This document shows positions 1-5,303 of a DNA stretch of 5,303 nucleotides, one piece after another. Source of the DNA: Bacteroidota bacterium (GTDB taxonomy: Bacteria; Bacteroidota; Bacteroidia; 2-12-FULL-35-15); assembly GCA_023251855.1 (NCBI GenBank), contig JAHEYA010000202.1, positions 1-5,303 on the forward strand, written 5' to 3'. Position 1 is the first letter of the stretch, and every line of letters starts with the position of its first letter. The position numbers and the translations under genes are program-made. Under the pieces are notes generated by a model. That model ran no database searches. It saw nothing but the letters and a program-made list of their open reading frames with translations, and had not been told where the DNA came from.

Positions 1-1577
1 TGATGCTAATGCTTTGGTTTGCATTGAAATATATTGATTCAAAAAAAATTTGGTATTTAATTATCAGTCTTGTATTCTGCTACTTGGGTATGCTATCTAA
101 GGAAACCGCGCTTACCGGGGTAATGTTAGTGCCTGTTTTTTTATTTTATTATACAGATGAAAAAGTCATCGATTGTTTGAAAAAAAGTATCCCTTATGCG
201 ATAGTACTGGCACTTTTTTTTATTCAAAAAAAATATTTGTTAGGTACGTTAAGCGGAGTGATACCGGGTGATATAGTAAATTATCCATATACAAATAGCC
301 ATGTGAAATTACCTACTACATTTATGTTATTTGCATTTTGTTTACGCTTATTATTTGTTCCTCAACCTCTCCGCTATGACTATTCTTTTAATCAACTACC
401 TGCCATCGACTTCAGTAATGGTTTAGCATGGCTGGGTATTGTTTTGTTTTTTGCAGGTGCCTATTTTGCATATAAACAAACATTCAAAAAATCAATTTTT
501 GGTTTTGCATTGAGCATATTTTACATTACACTAATTCCCTCATTGGCCTTCACTATTTTAAGAGGTGGTATTTTTGCGGAACGTTTTTTATTTTTCCCTT
601 CTTTGGGATTCTCCATTGCACTGGTATATGTAGCGTGTTTACTAGTTAAAATAGATATTTCTGCTAGTATATCTTCCATAAAGATTTGGTTAAGATCAAA
701 CACTAAATATATTTTATTAATAAGTGTTCTTTTTATTTTATACTCCTTTAAAACAGTGACCCGAAATGCCGCATGGAAAGATAATTTCACCTTATTTTCA
801 ACCGATATAAAAACCGGTAAGAACAGTGCACAGAACCAATATCATTATGCAAATCAATATATTTATTTTGCATCTATTGAAAAAGATGAAGCAAAAAAGC
901 AAGACTATGTTTCAAAAGCAATTGCTGCGTTGCGCCAGTCTTTACGCATTCACCCAAGGTTTGGAGAAAGTTATTATTTGCTAGGATTAGCCTACCAGCT
1001 AATTATTCCGAATACCGATTCAGCAATTTATTATTATAATAGGGCTATAGCAACTGCTCCGGGTTATTCCGACAGTTATTATCATTTAGGTATTTTGTAT
1101 CAAATATTAGGAAAAAATAATGTAGCATCTTATTACTACAATGAAGCTATAAAATATAATCCTCAATATCTGGAACCTCAAAAAGCTGCTGCAGACTTAA
1201 AAGCAATAGGTATAGATGTATATTTGAATCCTCTGACATCCTTTGTTGATAGCACTTCCTCAACAAATGATACACGGTATTATTATGAACTCGGAAATCA
1301 TTATGCTTCTTTAGGTGATTATACTAAAGCTGCAGAAAGTTTTGTAAAATCAATTGAATTGGGCACCAATAATGATGATGCATCCATTAACCTTGCAAAT
1401 TGTTACGGTATGTTAAAACAATATGATAAAGCGCTTGCTGTCGACAATGAATTACTTTCTAAAAATCCAAAAAATAAATTTGCTTTAAAAAATATTGCTG
1501 TAGTTTATAATCTTTTGGGAGATGCAAAAAAATCTAATGAATATTTGCAAAAGGTAAAAGAGATAGAGGGGAATTGA
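1..1577 (+). CDS. TMTC-like membrane glycosyltransferase with C-terminal TPRs (5' end outside window)
   Basis: This is a polytopic inner-membrane protein whose first 250 or so visible residues are hydrophobic segments (roughly residues 16-31, 36-50, 62-76, 103-119, 140-157, 166-186, 201-217 and 236-249). Three motifs match the TMTC / DUF1736 group of lipid-linked-sugar O-mannosyltransferases: LLSKET-like 'LSKETA' at 31-36, 'VPQPLRYDYSFNQLP' at 119-133, and 'AERFLFFPSLGF' at 192-203. After 'WKDN' (258-261) come TPR-like helices at about 303-394. A non-repeat linker follows (about 395-425), then more TPRs at 426-520. Known for the family: the membrane part transfers sugar from a polyprenyl-phosphate donor and the TPRs bind acceptor proteins. 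Acting on exported proteins here is inference. The frame is open to the left edge, and the N-terminal catalytic loops (usually with acidic residues) are missing, so the Met at base 3 is not a credible start. An O-antigen ligase-like or other GT-C protein with TPRs is a less likely alternative. Confidence 0.85.
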   Translation, partial: MLMLWFALKYIDSKKIWYLIISLVFCYLGMLSKETALTGVMLVPVFLFYYTDEKVIDCLKKSIPYAIVLALFFIQKKYLLGTLSGVIPGDIVNYPYTNSHVKLPTTFMLFAFCLRLLFVPQPLRYDYSFNQLPAIDFSNGLAWLGIVLFFAGAYFAYKQTFKKSIFGFALSIFYITLIPSLAFTILRGGIFAERFLFFPSLGFSIALVYVACLLVKIDISASISSIKIWLRSNTKYILLISVLFILYSFKTVTRNAAWKDNFTLFSTDIKTGKNSAQNQYHYANQYIYFASIEKDEAKKQDYVSKAIAALRQSLRIHPRFGESYYLLGLAYQLIIPNTDSAIYYYNRAIATAPGYSDSYYHLGILYQILGKNNVASYYYNEAIKYNPQYLEPQKAAADLKAIGIDVYLNPLTSFVDSTSSTNDTRYYYELGNHYASLGDYTKAAESFVKSIELGTNNDDASINLANCYGMLKQYDKALAVDNELLSKNPKNKFALKNIAVVYNLLGDAKKSNEYLQKVKEIEGN

Positions 1578-1591
1578 AGTAAAAAAATGAG

Positions 1592-1621
1592 TTGTGACAG
1601 ATTTATATGGATTAATCTTCG
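1592..1621 (+). promoter_or_regulatory. Weak candidate Bacteroidota-type promoter for the repeat-protein gene
   Basis: The 73-bp gap before the repeat-protein gene contains TTG at 1592-1594 and, 18 bases later, TAATCTTCG starting at 1613. This loosely resembles the Bacteroidota TTTG / TAnnTTTG promoter pair, but the -7 box is imperfect. The leader after it is A-rich (1627-1650), with no Shine-Dalgarno sequence, as is usual in this phylum. The gap and the lack of overlap with the upstream gene favour separate transcription. The assignment is by eye only. Confidence 0.25.
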
Positions 1622-1650
1622 TAGTTTTAAAAAAATAAAAATCAGAAAAC

Positions 1651-2070
1651 ATGAAAAAAATTAAATTTAGTTTTGCCTTTCTAAGTTTATTGTTTATTGG
1701 CGTTTCAACAGCTAATGCACAAGAGTTAAGAAGTTCTTCAGGTAGTAGTACCGGTAAAATTGAGTCTGATGGAACTATAAGAAATAGTTCAGGAAGCAGT
1801 AAAGGAAAGATTGACAACGATGGAACTGTAAGAAACAGCTCAGGCAGTAGTATTGGAAAGATTGATTCAGATGGAACAATTAGAAATGGTTCCGGTAGTA
1901 GCATTGGTAAAGTTGAATCTGATGGAACAGTGAGAAACAGCTCAGGTAGCAGCATTGGTAAAATTGAATCCAATGGAACTGTAAGAAACAGCTCAGGAAG
2001 TAGTATTGGTAGTGCTAATGGAGTTAAAAAAGAATGGGCTGCTGTGGCGTTTTTCTTTTTTACGTTTTAG
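1651..2070 (+). CDS. Secreted 17-residue-repeat protein, 5-fold beta-flower-like
   Basis: This is a small exported protein of 139 residues. Residues 1-23 form a Sec signal peptide (KKIK, then a hydrophobic stretch, then TANA), with predicted cleavage before Gln24. The mature part is five complete 17-residue repeats beginning at Arg27, 44, 61, 78 and 95, plus a partial sixth at 112-120. The consensus is R-N-S-S-G-S-S-I-G-K-I-E/D-S-D-G-T-V/I. Each unit has two Gly-containing turns (SSG and SDGT) around short beta-prone strands, consistent with a closed ring of beta-hairpins. The end, NGVKKEWAAVAFFFFTF, closes the protein with an aromatic strand. From memory, similar Bacteroidota proteins with five such repeats and a Phe-rich tail are named '5-fold beta-flower protein'; their function is unknown to me. 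The ATG start is fixed by the signal peptide; the leader is A-rich without a Shine-Dalgarno sequence. The gene follows the glycosyltransferase after 73 bp and converges on the barrel gene. No catalytic motif is visible, so a structural, binding or surface role is only a guess. Confidence 0.85.
   Translation: MKKIKFSFAFLSLLFIGVSTANAQELRSSSGSSTGKIESDGTIRNSSGSSKGKIDNDGTVRNSSGSSIGKIDSDGTIRNGSGSSIGKVESDGTVRNSSGSSIGKIESNGTVRNSSGSSIGSANGVKKEWAAVAFFFFTF
1729..2010 (+). repeat. Five in-frame 51-bp repeats plus a partial sixth
   Basis: Units start at 1729, 1780, 1831, 1882 and 1933; a truncated unit runs 1984-2010. Each encodes one 17-residue repeat. The AGA Arg codon that opens each unit is invariant, and the GGA of the DGT/NGT turn is kept in all five full units, while Ser and Gly codons elsewhere vary (AGT/AGC/TCA/TCC; GGT/GGA/GGC). 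The units therefore differ mainly at synonymous sites, which points to an old array conserved for its protein and not to a fresh slippage expansion. Confidence 0.95.
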
Positions 2071-2073
2071 GTG

Positions 2074-2085
2074 GTTTTTAAAAAC
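2074..2085. other. Perfect AT-rich palindrome at the convergent gene junction
   Basis: The 12-base sequence GTTTTTAAAAAC is a perfect palindrome. It lies 3 bases past the stop of the repeat-protein gene (2068-2070) and covers the stop codon of the opposing barrel gene (2078-2080). It has no loop and little GC, so it is unlikely to be a classical intrinsic terminator. It is listed because only 7 bp separate two convergent genes and nothing else there looks like a stop signal for transcription. Confidence 0.3.
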
Positions 2086-3337
2086 TCTTCACCAAGGTTA
2101 TAAAAATTCCTTGTCCAGCCGTTTTTTTAGGTACAATATACCCTTCTAAATTATTACTTCCGGCATAGAGCACCATGCCTTTGCCAAGGTTAGCAAATAT
2201 GCCTAACCCATAATTAAAATTACCATAACCGCCATAACCAAATGTTGCGGATAACATAAATTTTGGAGTAAAATAAAAATGTGCTTTTATGTACGACAAC
2301 AGGTTATAATTTCCATTGAACACATAATGCATTCCTTCTATCAAAAGAAACCGTTTGCTGAAGTGGGTTTCAAAGGTCATATCCAAAACAGTTGGTAAAG
2401 TAGCATTAAAGGCTTGTTTGTGAAAAGGTGCAATATCATTGATCAGACTGTCTTTTGAAGTACTACTGAATGCAGACCCTTGAAGATCATAAATATCATT
2501 GATCCTATAGCCAGTGTAATGGAACAATGAATCTCTTTTCAATGATTCTGTTTGTTTGTTGAAACGAATAAAACCCATATCTGAAGCAGATACCCTCAAT
2601 TTAGAATCTCCATAAGGGGTTTGAAATGGTGCTTCAAAAAATATTTCTAAACTCGCACCATAACCATTCAATGCTCCAATGCCTCTGTGATTGGGGTCAG
2701 ATTGTGTAGCCTCTATCTCGGTATTAAAATTAATATATTGCCCGTCTTCACTGGTAAATAGCTCTGCCTTTTTTGCAAGTACTGTAATAAATTGTTCTCC
2801 TTTTAAAAAAGAAATACCAATTCCCCAACGGGCTGCACTATCTAATTTGGATGAAAATAAACCAACTTGCAATTGCTGATAATGAATCAGGTTTAAACTG
2901 AAATTATTGAAATAGGCCGTTTTCCCGGCAAATTGAGAGTTTCCATAAAGACCAACTTTATATAAATCATCTGAAAAATGAGCATCAAAATGCAATCTGT
3001 CGCGGACGCTGAAAAAGAAGTTCAGATTTTTATTTTTTAAAAAGTAGTCTAATTTAAAACTCGCATAAACACCATAATTTAAATTACCACCAACAGTATT
3101 TTTATTTTGTATGCGATCTAAAACTGAATTTTTAAGGTCAGTATCAATATAACCTCCCAAATAAAATTTGGATAGAAAGGCATTAGTAAGTGAATTTGAA
3201 TTAAGGTCGTAGTCGCTTATCAAGCCAATTTTTGTTTTAGAGGAGTCAGGAAATTCATCTGCAAAAATTGTACAGATCTGCGCATTGATGGAGTAACTGA
3301 GTGATAAATAAAAAATAATAATAAAAATTCTTTTCAC
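2078..3337 (-). CDS. Predicted outer-membrane beta-barrel protein, DUF5723-like
   Basis: The product (419 residues) has a Sec signal peptide at 1-19 (MKR, hydrophobic core, SINA) with cleavage before Gln20. The rest is alternating hydrophobic/polar strands with many aromatic residues and ends in Phe419, the classic terminal signal of outer-membrane barrels. Stretches such as GISFLKGEQFITVL (173-186), LRVSASDMGFIRFN (247-260), GYGGYGNFNYGLGIF (367-381) and LYAGSNNLEGY (390-400) resemble the Bacteroidota DUF5723 group, which is distantly PorP/PorV-like; this was recognised by eye, not by search. The start is a GTG at 3335-3337: an in-frame stop lies at 3350-3352 and there is no ATG between, and this start gives a proper leader. 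The gene follows the lipoprotein gene by 54 bp on the same strand and is probably co-transcribed with it. The molecular role is unknown; serving as the barrel partner of the lipoprotein is inference. Confidence 0.8.
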   Translation of the reverse strand: MKRIFIIIFYLSLSYSINAQICTIFADEFPDSSKTKIGLISDYDLNSNSLTNAFLSKFYLGGYIDTDLKNSVLDRIQNKNTVGGNLNYGVYASFKLDYFLKNKNLNFFFSVRDRLHFDAHFSDDLYKVGLYGNSQFAGKTAYFNNFSLNLIHYQQLQVGLFSSKLDSAARWGIGISFLKGEQFITVLAKKAELFTSEDGQYINFNTEIEATQSDPNHRGIGALNGYGASLEIFFEAPFQTPYGDSKLRVSASDMGFIRFNKQTESLKRDSLFHYTGYRINDIYDLQGSAFSSTSKDSLINDIAPFHKQAFNATLPTVLDMTFETHFSKRFLLIEGMHYVFNGNYNLLSYIKAHFYFTPKFMLSATFGYGGYGNFNYGLGIFANLGKGMVLYAGSNNLEGYIVPKKTAGQGIFITLVKSF

Positions 3338-3356
3338 GATCTTGTTTTGCTATTTT

Positions 3357-3391
3357 AAAAAATAAAAAGATTGGTTCGTTCCTAACAAAAA
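3357..3391 (-). promoter_or_regulatory. Weak candidate internal promoter before the barrel gene
   Basis: Read on the minus strand, TTTTTG (3391-3386) is followed after 21 bases by TATTTTTT (3364-3357), about 20 bases before the GTG start. This resembles the Bacteroidota TTTG / TAnnTTTG pair except for the last base of the -7 box. The stretch is very AT-rich, so a chance match is quite possible, and read-through from the lipoprotein gene remains the simpler explanation. Confidence 0.22.
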
Positions 3392-4981
3392 CTATTTCAA
3401 CTGTACCATATAATTAACATCACCAACCAATTTCACATCAATACTATAATCACTATATATTTTAACATAGCTTGGTTGAGCACTGGTATTGAACTTTACC
3501 TTTAGTTTTAATTTTTTTGTATTATAAAGTAAATTCATTTTGCCGGCAGTAATAGGAATAGCAAGCCTGGTATGTTTTTTACCGATGGCCCTAAGGTTTG
3601 AATTCAAAGGTGCTGCATCAATAGTATTCACAACCGAAAAAAGCGAATCAACCGCTTGATTTGAAGTATTCAAAATATAAAATTGCAAAGCAGCATCAAA
3701 AGGAAAACCATTGTCGACAAACAAAGTAATAGTAGCACTTTTCACATTTTGGGTTCCATTGTTTGAAATATTTAATGGAATAGTGTCTGCCAATGTAAGA
3801 TCGGTTGCAACCAATGAAAGCGGTATCTCCATATCCATTTTGGCGGTCATTAATTTATCCGAATGTATAAAATCATTTGATCCGGATACATTGCCTAAAG
3901 GATTTGCAATAATTTGCATCGAATAACCAAACTTATCCGGAAGATTTTCGATCATCGGTTTAATGTTCGAATTGCTCACTGTCAAAGGGAAATTTGCAAA
4001 GGTTGAAAATACACTTCCTCCGCTTTCAGATGCCCGATTGATGTTTATTGGAGTACCAACAATGGAATTGGTCAAGGCAATTGTTGTTCCAGTTCGTGTA
4101 TTGATAGAACTCAAATTATTGATATATATACGTGCATCCAAGCCAATTGGATTTTCAATTTTTAAATCAAAATTAACATCTTCTAAATGAAGACTACCTC
4201 CAACAATATTTTTGAACATATCAAATTTAGTTTCGGATGGCCCAATGTTAAAGGTGGTCTGACCGAAATAACCTTTTGCATAATCAGGAATAAAATTGTG
4301 GAATGTGTTATTAATGATCAAACTGTCAGCTGGATTTACCAAAACAGCCTGGCCTAACGGGCTAACTGATGCGGTTAAAGAAGAATAGATCGTATTTATT
4401 TTGTTATTGTTTATTCCTGTTAAATCAATAACATAGCCCGACATATCAAAGGATTGACTATAAATGCCCGGTATATTTCCAACTGCTGCAGGAACGGTAA
4501 TATTAATTGAAAAGGGCACTCCATTTAGTTTTGCACACGGAATACTATATTTAAAAGTAGTCACCTCTTTTATTAAACTTTTAATTGTATAAAGTATAGT
4601 GCCTGATTTAACGGTGGTGGTGCGCAACTGAACATTATGAAGATTATACGTTGTTTCTGACAAACTATTATTAATTACGGCATCCCCCGGATTAAATGTT
4701 AACTGAATGGGTACGGTATATGGCTGAAGTACGGTTGTGTCAGGGATCTTAAATAGAGTATCCATCGAAAGTTTATAGATGTCGTTTTGATAAACAATTT
4801 TTAATGAGCTGTCGGCATTGGCCTGAATAAATGTGCCGGTTAACAGGTTTTTAATGTCGAGGGAAGTATTCACCAAAGGTGCCAAAAATTGGGCATCCCA
4901 GGATACTTTCTCTAACTCTTTCCTGCAGGAAAAGAAAAAAGATGAGAATAACAGAATTACAAAAATTATTTTTTTATTCAT
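3392..4981 (-). CDS. Large Bacteroidota cell-envelope lipoprotein of unknown function
   Basis: The product is 529 residues. Residues 1-18 form a lipoprotein signal peptide (MNKK, hydrophobic core, SSFFFS) and Cys19 is the expected lipidated residue. The lipobox FFS-C has Phe at -3 where Leu is usual. The residues after Cys (R-K-E-L-E) include a Lys-Glu pair that could act like the Bacteroidota surface-export signal; this is inference. The mature N-terminus 'VSWDAQFLAPLVNTSLDIKN' (26-45) resembles a recurrent opening of Bacteroidota envelope proteins of the type W-x-P-x-x-A-x-P-L. The rest is beta-rich: 'FDLKIENPIGLDARIYINNL' (271-290) and 'YSMQIIANPLG' (353-363) look like repeated beta-sandwich edges with an Asn-Pro turn, followed by 'MEIPLSL...LTLADTIPL' (384-403) and a closing strand 'YSIDVKLVGDVNY' (512-524). 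No enzyme motif is seen. It is the first gene of a pair with the barrel gene 54 bp downstream. A starch-utilisation SusD-like role is not supported. Confidence 0.8.
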   Translation of the reverse strand: MNKKIIFVILLFSSFFFSCRKELEKVSWDAQFLAPLVNTSLDIKNLLTGTFIQANADSSLKIVYQNDIYKLSMDTLFKIPDTTVLQPYTVPIQLTFNPGDAVINNSLSETTYNLHNVQLRTTTVKSGTILYTIKSLIKEVTTFKYSIPCAKLNGVPFSINITVPAAVGNIPGIYSQSFDMSGYVIDLTGINNNKINTIYSSLTASVSPLGQAVLVNPADSLIINNTFHNFIPDYAKGYFGQTTFNIGPSETKFDMFKNIVGGSLHLEDVNFDLKIENPIGLDARIYINNLSSINTRTGTTIALTNSIVGTPININRASESGGSVFSTFANFPLTVSNSNIKPMIENLPDKFGYSMQIIANPLGNVSGSNDFIHSDKLMTAKMDMEIPLSLVATDLTLADTIPLNISNNGTQNVKSATITLFVDNGFPFDAALQFYILNTSNQAVDSLFSVVNTIDAAPLNSNLRAIGKKHTRLAIPITAGKMNLLYNTKKLKLKVKFNTSAQPSYVKIYSDYSIDVKLVGDVNYMVQLK

Positions 4982-5013
4982 TTTAAAAGCGTTTACTAAT
5001 GCTTTACTTAGCT

Positions 5014-5049
5014 TAAATATAATAAATTATTTTCAACGGGTACGGCAAA
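5014..5049 (-). promoter_or_regulatory. Weak candidate promoter for the lipoprotein/barrel pair
   Basis: On the minus strand, TTTG (5049-5046) precedes TATATTTA (5021-5014), which matches the Bacteroidota TAnnTTTG -7 box at all but the last base. It lies about 32 bases before the lipoprotein ATG. The spacing of 24 bases is a little longer than usual (about 17-23), so confidence is low. The 129-bp gap after rarA makes an independent promoter somewhere here plausible. Confidence 0.22.
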
Positions 5050-5073
5050 TTTTTAATATACATCAATTAGGAA

Positions 5074-5107
5074 ATTTTCAAATTATCAAATTGACACATT
5101 TTCAAAT
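5074..5107 (-). repeat. Short degenerate tandem repeats, ATTTGA(A/T)AAT type
   Basis: On the minus strand, just after the rarA stop, three near-identical 10-mers occur: ATTTGAAAAT (5107-5098), ATTTGATAAT (5091-5082) and ATTTGAAAAT (5083-5074). The last two overlap by two bases. The overall look, with a GTGTCA spacer between units, resembles AT-rich intergenic repeats that I recall being scattered through many Bacteroidota genomes. Whether this one is multi-copy cannot be seen from the window. It contains no obvious open reading frame and may act as a spacer or as a 3' end element of rarA. Confidence 0.6.
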
Positions 5108-5110
5108 CAA

Positions 5111-5303
5111 CTAATACTTGTATTTATCTCTCCATAATTTTTTCAAAAATTCTCTTAATTCCTTTTCTCTTGCATTGTTTCCGGGTTCATAAAATTTTAG
5201 TCCGCTGAGTGTTTCAGGCAAATATTCCTGGTCTGAAAAATTTGAATCATAGCCATGCGAATATTGATATTCCTTTCCATACCCAATATCTTTCATCAAT
5301 TTT
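5111..5303 (-). CDS. rarA: RarA (MgsA) AAA+ ATPase, replication-associated recombination protein, C-terminal end only
   Basis: Only the last 63 codons are inside the window; the frame is open to the right edge, so the gene starts beyond it. The visible residues begin K-L-M-K-D-I-G-Y-G-K and contain 'YQYSHGYDSNFSDQEYLP', then 'YEPGNNAREKELREFL' and the end 'LWRDKYKY'. This is the conserved tail of the MgsA C-terminal domain of RarA: the GYGK-x-Y-x-Y-x-H motif, the acidic FxxQEYLP motif and the xPGNNxREKELRxFL helix. Known for the family: RarA is a clamp-loader-related AAA+ ATPase acting at stalled replication forks with SSB. The Walker motifs and the tetramerisation region would lie upstream and are not visible. 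A TTG at 5299-5297 can be mistaken for a start; it is an internal Leu codon. The gene is on the same strand as the lipoprotein gene, 129 bp apart, and is probably functionally unrelated to it. Confidence 0.93.
   Translation of the reverse strand, partial: KLMKDIGYGKEYQYSHGYDSNFSDQEYLPETLSGLKFYEPGNNAREKELREFLKKLWRDKYKY

Noticed and set aside
521..790. A minus-strand open frame inside the glycosyltransferase gene
   Set aside because: It is fully antisense to a well-supported membrane protein frame and shows no domain or leader of its own.
1578..1650. Search for a riboswitch, small RNA or stem-loop terminator in the gap after the glycosyltransferase
   Set aside because: No convincing inverted repeat or conserved core is visible; only the weak promoter-like pair could be listed.
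1485..1973. A 162-codon minus-strand open frame with its own 17-residue repeats (LLPELFLTVPS type)
   Set aside because: It is the antisense reading of the 51-bp repeats; the repeat length is a multiple of three, so every frame repeats. It overlaps the real secreted-protein gene and has no leader or plausible start.
2432..2504. An exact 13-base direct repeat (AATATCATTGATC) 60 bp apart
   Set aside because: Both copies are in frame in the barrel gene and encode the short motif I-N-D-I twice; chance in coding DNA is sufficient and there is no sign of an attachment site.
2691..2879. A plus-strand open frame inside the barrel gene (and similar ones at 3711-3926 and 3963-4190)
   Set aside because: All are antisense shadows of the two minus-strand envelope genes, without promoter, leader or known motifs.
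4833..5114. A 93-codon plus-strand open frame running across the lipoprotein start and the gap before rarA
   Set aside because: It lies antisense to the lipoprotein 5' end, runs through AT-rich non-coding DNA and has no recognisable family features.
5297..5299. TTG as the start of a 62-residue small protein at the right edge
   Set aside because: The frame stays open to the window end and the residues match the internal K-L-M-K-D motif of RarA, so this is an internal Leu codon of a truncated gene.

Overview
The window looks like an ordinary chromosomal stretch of a Bacteroidota (Bacteroidetes) bacterium. The DNA is AT-rich and no gene start has a convincing Shine-Dalgarno sequence. Both signal-peptidase-I type leaders end in N-A before a Gln, as is common in that phylum. 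The envelope proteins belong to Bacteroidota-type families, and the RarA C-terminus has the form I know from Bacteroidota. I cannot assign a class or genus from the sequence alone.

Layout: (i) bases 1-1577, plus strand: the 3' part of a TMTC-like membrane glycosyltransferase, with polytopic membrane segments followed by C-terminal TPRs; its start lies upstream of the window. (ii) 1651-2070, plus strand: a small secreted protein made almost entirely of five 17-residue repeats plus a partial sixth, ending in a Phe-rich tail; it resembles proteins called '5-fold beta-flower'. (iii) 2078-3337 and 3392-4981, minus strand: a likely two-gene unit of a large lipoprotein (transcribed first) and a predicted outer-membrane beta-barrel of DUF5723 type. 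(iv) 5111-5303, minus strand: the last 63 codons of rarA (mgsA), which starts beyond the right edge. No stretch over 130 bases lacks a gene. The 129-bp gap between rarA and the lipoprotein gene carries short degenerate repeats that resemble a dispersed Bacteroidota intergenic repeat.

Three of the five genes encode exported or surface proteins and a fourth is a membrane glycosyltransferase that could modify exported proteins, so the region is envelope-themed. RarA is a housekeeping neighbour. The plus and minus blocks converge with only 7 bp between stop codons and no visible stem-loop terminator. I see no phage genes, transposases, CRISPR arrays, tRNAs, rRNAs or defence genes. The parts most likely to be under-described are the 17-residue repeat protein and the lipoprotein/barrel pair; I do not see a clearly new multi-gene system.
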